Shown: positions 23,097-34,718, numbered from the stretch's first letter. The stretch: DNA of 64,000 bases from Helichrysum umbraculigerum (GCA_949592205.1 CATIUR010000003.1:86962501-87026500); one strand, 5' to 3'. Program-made: numbers and translations. Notes: generated by a model not told the origin, from the sequence alone.

Positions 23097-23110
23097 ACTC
23101 TCCCCCACTT
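23097..23110 (-). promoter_or_regulatory. Polypurine tract of element B
   Basis: Sense AAGTGGGGGAGAGT directly before the 3' LTR. The pol stop codon sits at its start, and the last codons form the stem GTTCGTG-TCCT-CACGAAC (plus-strand reading, about 23117-23134). Confidence 0.85.
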
Positions 23111-26100
23111 ATTCTGTTCGTGTCCTCACGAACCATTCTTGGTGCACCGCAGGGTAGTATATCATCATCCACTCCTCCGGTTCCCAAGTAAATTCTGAAC
23201 CCTTCCTATGTCGCCACTGAACTTTAACTATTGAAACTGATTTATTTCTGAGCTGCTTTACTTTCTGATCAAGAATTTTAACTGGCTCTTCTATATAACT
23301 CAACTTATTATTTATTTCTATTTCTGTCAGTGGTACATAAGAAGCCTCATCAACTAAACACTTTCTGAGCTGAGACACATGAAATGTATCATGAATACTA
23401 CCAAGTTCTTCTGGTAATTGCAATCGATACGCAACCTTGCCAATTCTATCAATAATTTCAAAAGGTCCAATATACCTTGGACTCAACTTTCCCCGCTTTC
23501 TAAAACGTATAATCCCTTTCCAAGGTGAAACTTTAAGCATCACCTTATCACCTACTTGAAATTCAATAGGCCTTCTCCGCTTGTCTGCATATGACTTTTG
23601 TCGATCTTGTGCCATCTTTAGTCTTTCTCTAATCTGATCAATCTTTTCAGTAGTCAACTGTACTATATCTGTACTCCCAAGCTCTCTCTGACCAATCTCA
23701 CCCCAACAAATTGGAGTTCGACATTTTATACCATATAACATTTCATAAGGTGGCATTTTGATCGAAGAATGATAACTGTTATTATAAGAAAACTCGACCA
23801 ATGGAAGGTGAGTATCCCAACTGCCACCAAAGTCAATGGCGCAAGCTCTAAGCATATCCTCAAGAGTCTGAATGGTACGTTCACTCTGACCATCAGTTTG
23901 AGGATGAAAAGCTGTACTAATATGCAATCGAGTTCCTAAATCTTCTTGAAATTTATTCCAGAATCGAGAAGTAAAACGAGTATCACGATCTGAAACTATA
24001 GAAAGTGGAACTCCATGCCTAGCAACAACTTCTTTAACATAAAGATCGGCTAACTTTTCTGAAGAAGAAGCTTCTTGAATAGGAAGAAAGATAGCACTTT
24101 TTGTCAATCGGTCCACGATCACCCAAATAGTGTCATGTTGCCTAGGGGTCTTTGGCAACTTGGTAACAAAATCCATGGTGATGTGTTCCCATTTCCATAT
24201 CGGTATATCTAAAGGCTGAAGTTTACCGTATGGTTGCTGGTGCTCTGTTTTAACTTGCAGACAAGTGAGACAATTCTGAACATGTTTAACTATATCACGC
24301 TTCATACCTGGCCACCAATAGTCACGTTTCAGGTCACGGTACATCTTGGTAGCACCAGGATGAATAGAATACTTAGATTTGTGCGCCTCATCTAGTAACA
24401 CTTTCTTTACTTCACTCGTTCTTGGTATCCAAATTCTACCATAACGAGTCTTTAAACCTCTAGAATCATCTACTAATTCAGAAAGTTGACCCGCTAAACG
24501 TTGGTTATTTGAGTCATTAGAGGCTAAAACTTCAATCTGAGCAGCTTTAATAGAATCAAATAACTGAGGAAGCACAGTCATTTGAAAAGATTTCACTGAA
24601 AGAACGGAATGGCTAACCTTTCTGCTAAGAGCATCGGCTACAACATTCGCTTTGCCAGGATGGTAAAGTATGTCGCAGTCATAATCTTTGACTAAATCTA
24701 GCCATCTTCTCTGACGATTGTTCAAATCACACTGATCAAAGAAATATTTGAGGCTTTTGTGGTCTGTATAGATAATGAATTTAACACCATAGAGATAATG
24801 GCGCCAAATTTTAAGAGCGAAGACCACAGCTGCTAACTCAAGATCATGAGTGGGATAGTTCTGCTCATGTGACTTTAACTGACGTGAAGCATAAGCAATG
24901 ACTTTCCCACGCTGCATAAGAACACAGCCTAATCCAAGTTTTGAAGCATCACAAAACACCACCATATCCTCGTTGCCCTCGGGTAAAACAAGAATAGGGG
25001 CTTGACTAAGCTTTTCTTTCAACATCTGAAATGCTTTGGATTGCTCCTCTCCCCACTTCCACTGAACACTCTTTCTAGTCAACTGAGTCAAAGGAGTAGC
25101 AATCCTTGAAAAATCTTGAATAAAACGACGATAATAGCCAGCTAGACCAAGAAAACTCCTGATTTCAGTAGGACTTGTAGGGGGGTCCCACTTCATTACT
25201 GCTGCTATCTTGGAAGGATCGACTTGAATGCCGTGAATATTGATCACGTGTCCAAGAAATTGGACTTCTCGTAACCAAAATTCACATTTAGAAAATTTGG
25301 CAAATAACTTTTCACACCGAAGTGTTTCTAGAACCTGCCTGAGATGTGCTGCATGCTCAGCTTCACTTTTAGAATAGATAAGAATATCATCAATGAAAAC
25401 TATAACAAAGATATCGAGCATGGGCCGACAAACTCTGTTCATCAAGTCCATGAATGCAGCTGGAGCATTAGTTAAGCCGAAGGGCATAACTGTAAACTCA
25501 AAGTGACCATAACGAGTACGAAAAGCAGTCTTTGAAATATCTTCTTCCCTTACCTTTAACTGATGGTAACCAGAACGAAGATCAATCTTTGAAAAGAAAC
25601 TGGCACCCTGTAGCTGATCAAATAAATCATCTATTCGAGGCAAGGGATATCTATTCTTAATGGTCACTTTATTTAGTTCCCGGTAATCTATACACATTCT
25701 TAAGGAACCATCTTTCTTCTTGACAAACAATACTGGAGCTCCCCAAGGCGAACTACTAGGACGAATGAAACCTTTATCTAAAAGTTCTTGCAACTGTTTC
25801 ATCATTTCTTGCATTTCAGTTGGAGCTAACCGATAAGGAGTTTTAGCAATTGAAATAGCTCCAGGAATAAGATCAATTCGGAATTCCACTTGTCTATCAG
25901 GTGGAATACCTGGAAGTTCATCAGGGAACACTTCAGAAAATTCTTTCACAACTGGAATACTGGAAAGTTCTAGTACAACTTTAGAATTATCAACCACGTG
26001 CGCCAAAAAGGCTTGACACCCGTGCGACAAGAATCTTTTAGCTCGAGCAAAAGTACAAACATGAATGGATCTACTAGAACGCTCGCCATAAACAATAATC

Positions 26101-27722
26101 TCCCTTCCACTAGGTGCTTTCAGGAGAACTATCTTTTCATGACAATTTATCATACCCTTATTCTTTCCCATCCAATCCATTCCTATAACTACGTGAAATT
26201 CCCCCATTTGCATGGGAATCAAATCTATTTTGAATACTTCACCTCCTATTTCAATAGTACACCCTCTATAAACATCACTAACAATGACTAATTTGCTATC
26301 GGCAATTTCAACTTCTAAAGGGCGTTCTAATTTAACAATAGGAGTATTCAACCTTTCACAAAATGATAATGATACAAAAGATTTGGTGGCTCCAGAGTCA
26401 AATAAAACATGGGCAGGTATAGTATTAATTATAAAGGTACCTGTCACCACGTCATGTGACTCCTTTGCCTCATCTGCTGTAATCTGAAAAGAACGACCTT
26501 TAGCTTTCTGTCCGCCCGCTTCTCTTTTCTTTTCCGCTTCTTTCCTCTGTTCATTTCTTTTCATATCTTCTAGTTTAGCAGGACAGTTAGCTTGTAAGTG
26601 GTCATCCTTATAGCAATAAAAGCACATTCTATATGGATTAGGGCAATTAGCAGCGATATGCCCCTGTTGACGACATTTGTAACAAGCTGTACTCCCTAAC
26701 TGACATTCTCCTGGATGCTTTCTGCCACAATTATTACACTTGGGAAATTCCCGAACTGGAGCTTGAGATTGACGGTTTGATTGTTGAGATTGTGACTTCT
26801 GTTGTTGTGGTTGTGATGACTGCTGCTTTCCGAAATTTATGAATTTCTTAGATTGCTGTGATTGAGAAGAAGATTGTTCTGCTTTTCTCTTATTAGCTCT
26901 ATCCTCAGCTTTCACTTGCAACTCTTTCTCTCGAGTCAACCCTTTATTCATCATCTTAGGAATAGAATCATAAATAGTTGGGTCAACTGCTTCTTTGATA
27001 TCAATGTTTAAATGTCGGTAATAATGATCCTTCATTAACCCTGGATTCGAGGTATATTCGGGACAAAACTGAGATTTATCATAAAACATGTTAGTGTACT
27101 CAGTTACCGACATTTTCCCTTGATTGATGGCTAAGAACTCTCCTTTCAGTCTTTCTACTTCTGCCATTGGAGCAAATTCTGCTATAAACTTTTCTCTAAA
27201 CATACTCCAAGAAAACTTTGCAGCTTCCACAGCACCATGTGTTTTAACTTGTGTACCCCACCAATCTTGAGCACTATCTTTCAATTGATGAGCAGCAAAT
27301 AATACACGTAACCTTTCTGGACAGTCACAGAGTAGAAAAGTTTCTTCTATCTTACTAATCCACCTATGACTACTAATCGGGTCTCTCTCACCATGAAATT
27401 CTGGGGGACTACAGTTTGCGAAGTTTTTATATTCAAAACGTTCTTTTTCCTTGTTAATTTGCTGCTGAGCACTTAACATTTCACTATTCAACTGGGGGTT
27501 AACTAAGACAGGATGCTTCTGTTCAAATTCTACTAATCGTGTATTAATAATTTGCTCCATTCGGGTATATACCTTAGGAGCAAATTCTTGTAGGGCTTGC
27601 CCAATCACATCTTTTAATAGCATCCGGTCCTCAGGATCTAAACTTCTTTCTGAAACATTCTCCTCTTGAGTGGGAGAACGTACATTTGAACCCTCAGCTT
27701 CTTTATTTGGTGTGGATTCCAT
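23109..27722 (-). CDS. Gag-Pol polyprotein of element B, intact
   Basis: A single open frame of 1,537 codons encodes everything in the order Gag, protease, reverse transcriptase, RNase H, integrase, chromodomain-like tail, which is the Ty3/chromovirus order. Gag fills about residues 90-290, followed by a Gln/Ser-rich linker and three cysteine knuckles at about 329-380 (CNNCGRKHPGEC, CYKCRQQGHIAANC, CFYCYKDDHLQANC). The protease has DSGA near 443. The polymerase has CIDYRELN, the fingers/palm block KIDLRSGYHQ, and the catalytic FIDDIL. RNase H has DASKLGLG and TDHKSLKYF. Integrase has the HHCC finger (HPG...CLTC), MDFVTKLPK, SDRDTRF and the downstream Glu in SERTIQTLED. The C-terminus (PVKILDQKVKQLRNK...EFTWEPEE) resembles the Tekay/Del-type chromodomain. 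Gag and Pol share one frame, so no frameshift signal is needed. Confidence 0.97.
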   Translation of the reverse strand: MESTPNKEAEGSNVRSPTQEENVSERSLDPEDRMLLKDVIGQALQEFAPKVYTRMEQIINTRLVEFEQKHPVLVNPQLNSEMLSAQQQINKEKERFEYKNFANCSPPEFHGERDPISSHRWISKIEETFLLCDCPERLRVLFAAHQLKDSAQDWWGTQVKTHGAVEAAKFSWSMFREKFIAEFAPMAEVERLKGEFLAINQGKMSVTEYTNMFYDKSQFCPEYTSNPGLMKDHYYRHLNIDIKEAVDPTIYDSIPKMMNKGLTREKELQVKAEDRANKRKAEQSSSQSQQSKKFINFGKQQSSQPQQQKSQSQQSNRQSQAPVREFPKCNNCGRKHPGECQLGSTACYKCRQQGHIAANCPNPYRMCFYCYKDDHLQANCPAKLEDMKRNEQRKEAEKKREAGGQKAKGRSFQITADEAKESHDVVTGTFIINTIPAHVLFDSGATKSFVSLSFCERLNTPIVKLERPLEVEIADSKLVIVSDVYRGCTIEIGGEVFKIDLIPMQMGEFHVVIGMDWMGKNKGMINCHEKIVLLKAPSGREIIVYGERSSRSIHVCTFARAKRFLSHGCQAFLAHVVDNSKVVLELSSIPVVKEFSEVFPDELPGIPPDRQVEFRIDLIPGAISIAKTPYRLAPTEMQEMMKQLQELLDKGFIRPSSSPWGAPVLFVKKKDGSLRMCIDYRELNKVTIKNRYPLPRIDDLFDQLQGASFFSKIDLRSGYHQLKVREEDISKTAFRTRYGHFEFTVMPFGLTNAPAAFMDLMNRVCRPMLDIFVIVFIDDILIYSKSEAEHAAHLRQVLETLRCEKLFAKFSKCEFWLREVQFLGHVINIHGIQVDPSKIAAVMKWDPPTSPTEIRSFLGLAGYYRRFIQDFSRIATPLTQLTRKSVQWKWGEEQSKAFQMLKEKLSQAPILVLPEGNEDMVVFCDASKLGLGCVLMQRGKVIAYASRQLKSHEQNYPTHDLELAAVVFALKIWRHYLYGVKFIIYTDHKSLKYFFDQCDLNNRQRRWLDLVKDYDCDILYHPGKANVVADALSRKVSHSVLSVKSFQMTVLPQLFDSIKAAQIEVLASNDSNNQRLAGQLSELVDDSRGLKTRYGRIWIPRTSEVKKVLLDEAHKSKYSIHPGATKMYRDLKRDYWWPGMKRDIVKHVQNCLTCLQVKTEHQQPYGKLQPLDIPIWKWEHITMDFVTKLPKTPRQHDTIWVIVDRLTKSAIFLPIQEASSSEKLADLYVKEVVARHGVPLSIVSDRDTRFTSRFWNKFQEDLGTRLHISTAFHPQTDGQSERTIQTLEDMLRACAIDFGGSWDTHLPLVEFSYNNSYHSSIKMPPYEMLYGIKCRTPICWGEIGQRELGSTDIVQLTTEKIDQIRERLKMAQDRQKSYADKRRRPIEFQVGDKVMLKVSPWKGIIRFRKRGKLSPRYIGPFEIIDRIGKVAYRLQLPEELGSIHDTFHVSQLRKCLVDEASYVPLTEIEINNKLSYIEEPVKILDQKVKQLRNKSVSIVKVQWRHRKGSEFTWEPEEWMMIYYPAVHQEWFVRTRTE

Positions 27723-28067
27723 TTACTAAACAATATAAAAACACAATTAATAACATAGAAAATCACTACTTCAACTATTACATGATGATTACCTTTATCT
27801 TCACATATTTAACAACTTTGAATCTTCCACATGCTTTAGCAAAATATAACCTCGTTGGCCAGACGTAGTTATATTAAACTAAATACATGTTTCTATTCAA
27901 AATTCTTAAATATATTCCGAATTCAAGCAATCATTCTTACTCTAATCATAATCTGCTAATCATATGCAAAACAATGCAAAATATAACTGTAATTAACTAC
28001 TGCACATTTATAAGTGGTTTAAGTTTAGGCAATCATACTGTGGATTGCTTAAATCTCTTAAACCATC
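27723..28067 (-). other. Element B leader
   Basis: About 345 bp of AT-rich noncoding sequence between primer site and start codon. Short compared with the 1.76-kb leader of A and the 1.1 kb of C, and without an upstream frame or hairpin array. Confidence 0.7.
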
Positions 28068-28079
28068 GCTCTGATACCA
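28068..28079 (-). promoter_or_regulatory. Primer binding site of element B
   Basis: Sense TGGTATCAGAGC, complementary to initiator Met tRNA, close to the end of the 5' LTR. Confidence 0.92.
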
Positions 28080-28082
28080 ACT

Positions 28083-30293
28083 TGAAACGCCCTGAAAATC
28101 TGATCATTTTTTTTTTAAACTGAAAACATACTATAATTGGTCCCAATTTAGGATCTATAGCTCACGAAATATCTTTCTACTGTGTTCTGGGTCAAATTTT
28201 GCTCCGAAATTGAAAAAGTCAAATTTGTACATACATACGCAATCCTAACCTTCAATCTGGGATCACGTACTCCTTTGAAAAACCTACGGATGTAAAATTT
28301 CACTATAGTACGCGATCCTACAAGCTGCTGGGATCGCGTACTCCTTTGAAAATCCGATCTCAGCAAAAATCATAATTTTGACCAAATTCAAACGCGCATA
28401 ACTTTTGACTCGGGAGTCCGTTTGACCTGAAATTTTGCGTGCACGTCTATATGACCAAAACGAAGACTTCCCTTTTTGCACTTTCTCAAATTTCTCATTT
28501 TATCGGGATTTGGGCTTATGGGTCATTTTCGGCTAAATTTTCCACATTTTTCTAACATACTAAGTCTCAAACCATAGAGACTTAGGAGCTGAGCTTGTAT
28601 ACACATATTTCTACTATCAAAACAAACTTGTGAGGCTAATCATTATACTCTTAGCCCTTCCCTAACTCAATTTGACCCATAAGTGCCATTAAGACCCGTA
28701 TTGACCCATTTTGACCCGCTGATCCAAAAGGGCTAATTTGACTCATTCAATGGCTAAACACACTTCAGAATTGACTAATAACATCATTTGACTTTCGATA
28801 AAACTTTCAATATATACATAATCAAAATATCACTTCTATTACAACTTATAACTTAACACTTTTCAACATTTTCTACTAGTCTTACACAACTTTACACTAT
28901 TACCCATAATTGATCTAATCATTACTTTCATAACCAAAACATGTCAAAACATTGTTTGGGCGATCTTTCAAGGTTTCAAAACGATAATTTAAAGAGAAAG
29001 CTTGTGTAACTTACAACAAGCTAGCACTCCACTTCTACCCTTTCGCAATATCTTTACCCCTTCCACTTTCACTTGTACCTACAACATAACTAAACTAATT
29101 AAGCAATTTGCTTAGTGAGAATATGAAAACTACTCAATACAATGCATTATTAACATAAAGAAAATAATGAACAAAGTAAGGAACTACTTCCCTTTTCTTG
29201 CAACTCCACTTTCACAATTCTAATCATATGTGCACATAGCTAATCAATATTTGGCTAACATAAGTTAACCACTATTCGTACAAAGCTAACCTTGGTTAGC
29301 TATTCTAATCAAAATATGGCTAATAAGCATTAACCATTCTAATCACAAGCTTTCATCATAATCATGATATAATCATAAGCTAATCACAACAAGTTACATG
29401 ATCATGATCTAAACAATTCATAAACTCACCTTGATTTGTAGCACAACTTGTAATAAGATGATCAAACAATAATAATTCTTCTTGAGCACCTAATACAATA
29501 TGCATAACACAAAATCAATAACTAATCACATCTTTAAACTATTATCATCTAATTCTCTTCTCCCCCACTTGAGATTTACTAATTTTACTTTAACTAAACT
29601 AACTAACTTACTTATCATAATCAAAATCATTACTTTATTATGAATTTAACTACTTTCTAATCACTAATTGATTCTACTAACATATCAAAATCATACTATA
29701 AACTAAAACATAGGATTCATGAAAAATCTCATAAACCTCATGAACACTAATCATAACCTATCATCTCTAGCATGAAATTAAGATTCTAATCATGATTTAT
29801 ATGCTATACTAACACTAACTAATCAATTACAAACTCTAATTTCGGATTAATTCATACTAATTAGCTAAAACCCATGAAAACCCAATTTCTAGGGTTCTTA
29901 AGGAGAAAGAACAACTTACAAAGATCTAGAGATGATGGAGGGTGATACTTTTGATGATTTGAGCTTGAATTTAAGATTGAAAAACTGATTTCTTGTTGGA
30001 TTTTAGCCTCCTGCGAATTTTTGGTTCTTCACGTAAAGTTCTGGAAATATTTTGAAGTCTATCTTCATATTACAGAAGAAAGGCACGTACTAGTGTCTAA
30101 ATTCTTTTAAATTTCTATACTACACAGTCTGGAACTGAACAACTAGTTTGCGTTTTCTATTATATCTCATTATTTAGAGATCTAAAATTAAAAAGATGTA
30201 TATTTTATTGTACACTAAAATAATACTGTAAAACTAAGCCATTAAAACTTATTTTATTTACTAAAGAAATACCTTGAAAACTGGGGTGTTACA
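28083..30293 (-). repeat. Element B 5' LTR (right copy)
   Basis: Near-identical partner of 20882-23096. The primer site follows its sense end after about 3 nt. Confidence 0.94.
28236..28341. repeat. GTACGCGATCC palindromes, element B right LTR
   Basis: Same pair as in the left LTR. In the first stem both arms carry a CG-to-CA change (TACGCAATCC and GGGATCACGTA); the second stem (28308-28318 with 28331-28341) is unchanged. Confidence 0.85.
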
Positions 30294-31340
30294 ATCAGTG
30301 GCTCTGGGGAATACCATAATACCCGGGTGGCTCCCCAAGAACACTTATCCAACCATATCCGTATGGCCATAACGGACGAGACCGATAGCTAGTGGTTATC
30401 ATCCTCAAACACAGGTTCTATACACACAACAAATGAAGTAAGACCCTGTGTAATTCATACAACAACCAACTAGCCCAACCAACCAGTTCAACCTGTTGAC
30501 CTCATTAACAACTGATGCCCGAAGGCCAAACATATCATGTGATCACATATTCACAACTTATCAGGTCAACATTTCAGACTAACAGTCTATCAACAGTATT
30601 ATCACTATTAAACCCTAATCATCATGACAACTGAAAATAGTAATAATATGCATACCCGTTGTAACCAAACCTGTTACAACTAAATCACACTGAGGATTAC
30701 AGATCCACTCACCGTTACCTCAGCTGCAAGCTCAGAAGTCTAATATTACTGAGCCTTCTCCATGTCTGAGAATACAACAAATGAACAATGAGTTAGTAAC
30801 TCATTCCACAACAACTCATGTTATAATCATATAACATACTTCAATATACTATTCAACCACACAATTACCATATCAACATGATAAATAATAATCAAATGGT
30901 AATTTACATTTATATCATTTCATTTATAAATCTTATAACCAAATTGCAAATATCATCCAGACTAGTTTGTTAATAACCATTTATCACTTTTATTACTAGG
31001 TTATAAGATCAACAACTTTATCACTTAGTTCTCAAATGTCATCATAACATATTTACATGGATCAGGTGATCCCTAAGATTAACGGAAACAAAAGCTCAAT
31101 TCGGAACATAATCAAAAAGTCCCGAAATAAGGTTCAAAAACTATAAAATGCCATTTTCGGCCCCAAGACAGCCCCAAATGGCCAAAAACCACCTAGGCTC
31201 TTAAAATAGAGCTTTGATCATTGGGCCGTTTTCGAGTGACCATGTAAATTTCGACCCAATCCGAGTTAATGAAATTCGTCACTCAGTCGCGACCCTGAAA
31301 ACACGCGTTTTTAAAATTTGCAAACCAAAATTCTGACTTG

Positions 31341-31472
31341 GATCCGCCGGATCCACCTTAGATCCGCCGGATAGAAAAATAAACATTAGGATCCGCCGGA
31401 TCAATGTTAGATCCGCCGGATCACCCACGAAATCAAAAGATCCGCCGGATCAGGGTTAGGATCCGTCGGATC
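31341..31472. repeat. GATCCGCCGGATC palindrome cluster in LTR D
   Basis: Six copies of GATCCG-C-CGGATC (one truncated, one with a T), starting at about 31341, 31361, 31390, 31410, 31439 and 31460. The spacing alternates between about 20 and 29 bp. Same architecture as LTR E's motif, arms around a single C, but different arm sequence. Confidence 0.92.
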
Positions 31473-31663
31473 TTCGCCCTGCACCAGCGACCTGCAACTA
31501 GTTCAAAACTCAGAACTCGAAATCTAAATCAATTAATCAACAAACTCCGGTTCTAATCAATCTAATACATCAAACTATCATCCTATATCATCAAATATCA
31601 ACCTTTTAAACCTCAATTTCATACACGATCATTAACCCATTTAATTTCAATCAAAATCAAGTT

Positions 31664-33836
31664 ATTTTTTTGGGTAAAGGGCAAAAGTTGCCCGGTAAAT
31701 TTATTCTCAAAAGCAATTAAGTACAACGGATGTGAGTGAATCCCACACCTCAGCCCATTACATAGGCAATACTATATAACAATGAAAGAACCACTACTCA
31801 CTATTTGACTTAACATAAATCAAACAAAAGCCATATTACTCAACATACATCACAAACCAGACAAAAACAATCATCATTTCTTCTTATCCATTTTCCTATC
31901 ATGCATATCCATGTACTCATCCATCTTATTATCAGCATAATCAACAAGAACTTCTTCTTCATCCTCTTCAGAAGCTACACCGGCCATGAAGTCAGCAGAG
32001 ATATGAGGTCCATAAGAATCATTCCAATGAGAATACAAGCTAGAATTATCATAAATATTAGGAGTCACCTTCTTCCCACGCACTTGTTTCGTATTATCCA
32101 ATTGCACACTAGAAGATGCCACTTACTTTCCACGATCATCCATTTTATCCCCCTTCTGAACAATAGAAGGGTTGCTATCCAAATTAGAATCCACTTTTTT
32201 AAGAGCCTCAAATGAATTAGATGTGGAAGTAGAAGCTCCCACAACTTTATTCTTAGGGACATAGACTGGCTTAGACTTAGCAACAGTCACATTCTTTGGG
32301 TTACCAATAAACACACCACGAACAGGCTTTTTTGGGACTTGAAAACCTTGAGTATCGTCTTGACTCTTACCCTCAACCCCCAACCTTGTTAGCAACCTGT
32401 CTTTGCAAAGTCTCAACAACCCGCTTCGGGCATTGGACATCATGACCAAATACAGAACAATTCCCATAATGTGGAGGTTTCCACTGATACTCAACCCTGA
32501 CCTTATGCAAAGAAGAATTACTGCCATCTTCGCTAGGAATAGCGAGCATCAGAAAATCCTTGAACTCCCTATCAGCCTTAACATCAATTAAGGCTCGAGC
32601 AAAATCCAGGCGACCCCATGAGTTCATACACATAGAGCTAGTGTATGAATCAAGCATGATAGGAGTACCTAACTTAGAAGCTATAGCACTAAGTCCATCA
32701 GAAGTAAAAGCTGCAATCGGTATGTTATGCAATTTAACCCATATAGGAACCGATGACAAGTCTTCCTTCAGTAAAGAAGAAGTGCAAGACCACTTCTTTA
32801 ACACTAAGGGAGAATTCCTGATGAACCACGGGCCATTCTCCAATACCTGGTCTCTACCGATAGCTGAATTAAATTTAAAGAAGAAAAAACCATCCGCATT
32901 CATCATGGTTTTAGTAAGACCATATTTGTTCCAGGTGTTAGACACATAATTTTCAACCACAGGATACGCAACTCGCTTACCAAGAAAATAGCCAAACAGA
33001 GTGTTTTCAAATCTCGCATTAGCCTCCCTTACCGATGATAAAGGAATCTGAACATCCACATTTTCCACACTAGGTTGACCCGTTTCAAGAAATCGAAAGT
33101 TCACTTTCCGTGTAGTAGAATTATCAACGGCTGATGCATACGATTTAACACCGTTACGAAGCATCACCGGAGCACCCTGTTGACGATTAACTTCTTTATT
33201 AGCAGAAGTAGCAGCCTGCTTACTTTTGTTCGGAATTTATGCACATTAGAAACAAACGGAAAACCAGATGACCGATGAACATCGTCATCAGTCTTTGCAA
33301 TATCAACCCCATAATCTTTATGTTCGAAAGAGTCAGACTCTGAAAATATTCTTTTAGCAGCCTCATTCAGGGAAACGGAAGGTGCATCAACACCCTCATG
33401 CGAAGCAGTTTTTGAAACCTCAGAAAAAGCATCAATATCAATACCACACACGCTAGGGTTTTCAGGTGTTGTACCATCCCAACTTGAATTCATCAAAGAA
33501 TCCTGACCTCCTCCGAATGAATAAGGGTTAGCGATAGCAACCTTTTCATGCATGTTTGGCGAATTCTGGTCTGGTCCAGTATTCATCTCCTGCGAATTAG
33601 GGTTTTGCGAATTAGGGTTTTCAGACCCCATCGAATGGACTGCATAATCAACAAGGGGTTCTGCATTCAACGGAATAGCAGACTCCAACTCAGATGAACC
33701 TGATCGGACTTCAGAATCAACACTTGCATCATAAAGATGAACCACTTCAACCGATGAGAAAGAAACCTTCAGATCTTTCTTCTTCTTTTTCTTGTTGCTA
33801 CTCCCTCCCATATCGTTCAAAGTAGATCACAAGAAC
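31664..33836 (-). mobile_element. ORF1-only nonautonomous LINE in LTR D
   Basis: A 2.17-kb insertion flanked by a perfect 16-bp duplication (CAATCAAAATCAAGTT at 31648-31663 and 33837-33852). It has a poly-T at its left end, that is, a 3' poly(A) tail on the minus strand. These are hallmarks of target-primed LINE insertion. It carries an ORF1-type gene but no endonuclease or reverse transcriptase. Both ends are defined by the duplication, so the lack of ORF2 is an internal property of the copy and not a 5' truncation. Confidence 0.9.
31874..33820 (-). pseudogene. LINE ORF1-like (DUF4283/zinc knuckle) protein, broken
   Basis: Encodes the RNA-binding type of protein that accompanies plant L1-type LINEs. 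It begins at 33820 with a Lys-rich start (MNDMGGSSNKKKKKKD), then an acidic Ser/Asn-rich region. The recognisable core lies at 33167-32373: NTLFGYFLGKRVAYPVVENY, a WNKYGL...FFFKFNS segment and the zinc-knuckle-like GNCSVFGHDVQCPK, which appears to have lost one Cys. The frame breaks at about 33230 and about 32400 (indels in simple runs), and an in-frame TAA stands just before 32122. The tail to 31874 is acidic then basic (EEDEEE...DRKMDKKK). It is not functional as it stands. Family assignment rests on motif memory, not a search. Confidence 0.75.
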
Positions 33837-34354
33837 CAATCAAAATCAAGTTTCTAAATGAGTAGAATCAGAAACTTACAAATCAATATAGAAGAACACG
33901 ATGATGATGATGATGATAATGATGATATTTAGCTCCAATTACAGCTCCAATTTCATAGCCCAAGTTTGATTCAACTTTGATTTAGGTTTCTTAATTTTCC
34001 GTGAGTTTTTAGGTTTCAAAGAAAGGGAGTAATTAACTTTCCCTTTTAGAAAAGTAAAATAAATAGTCGGCCTAAAACACTTCAACCGACCCCGTATCCA
34101 TTTAAAACAATCTCATTCTCAACTTATTGTCTGGAACCTAAAACCATTTGCAAGACCAACTATTTTATTTCACCGACAACTTTATTAATTTACAACAATA
34201 AATAGTTTATCTGTCACACTGGAATACTTAACTCCTATTCCAATTATTTTTCAAGTAATTCAAACCGAACTATTTCCCCAACCCATTAAATACTCATTTA
34301 AATTTAGGAAATAGTAAAATATTACTAGGTCCAAATTGAGGATGTTACATTATA

Positions 34355-34713
34355 CCTATCTTAAATCCTAAATATAATACAGAAAACGAATTTACACGAT
34401 TAATTTTCAAGATTGAAATCGAATTGTCTAATCAAAATCATTTATTTCTTCAATCCTTATTTTAATTAAAAAGTGTATTTATATAATGTTTAGCAATAAC
34501 TAATTATTAATTTACTATGAATTAATAAATTGGTTACGTTCTAGCTGACTCAACACACCTGACGGTTTTTTGTGAATTAATTGTGTAGTAGTTATATGGA
34601 TTACATATTTACATTAATTAGTGGTGGAATTAAATGGTTATTATATGGAGTATTATCTTGTTAGAGACTTATATTTTAGTTGATTAATAGGTGTATTTCA
34701 GTATTTACGTAAT
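34355..34713. other. AT-rich spacer between LTR D and element C
   Basis: About 360 bp of single-copy-looking AT-rich DNA. I see no gene, hairpin or repeat in it. Confidence 0.5.
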
Positions 34714-34718
34714 TTGAA

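Larger units (their letters stand above)
20882..30293 (-). mobile_element. Element B: full-length Ty3 chromovirus
   Basis: Complete 9.4-kb insertion with TSD ATCAG (20877-20881 and 30294-30298). Its LTRs (2,215 and 2,211 bp) differ by only about eight substitutions by eye, plus homopolymer length changes. Primer site 28068-28079, polypurine tract 23097-23110, and one open polyprotein. All parts needed for movement appear intact, so this is the best candidate in the window for an autonomous element and a possible enzyme source for element A, although A's ends look closer to C. Confidence 0.96.
20378..34349 (-). mobile_element. Solo LTR D, split by element B and a LINE
   Basis: The ends TATAACACCCC (20378) and GGATGTTACA (34349) are flanked by TTATA on both sides (20373-20377 and 34350-34354). 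Removing element B with its duplication and the 2.2-kb LINE leaves about 2.4 kb of single LTR related to LTR E, with no primer site or gene of its own. Like E it ends in TA in sense orientation. It therefore predates both inserts. Its remaining pieces are 20378-20881, 30299-31663 and 33837-34349. Confidence 0.88.
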
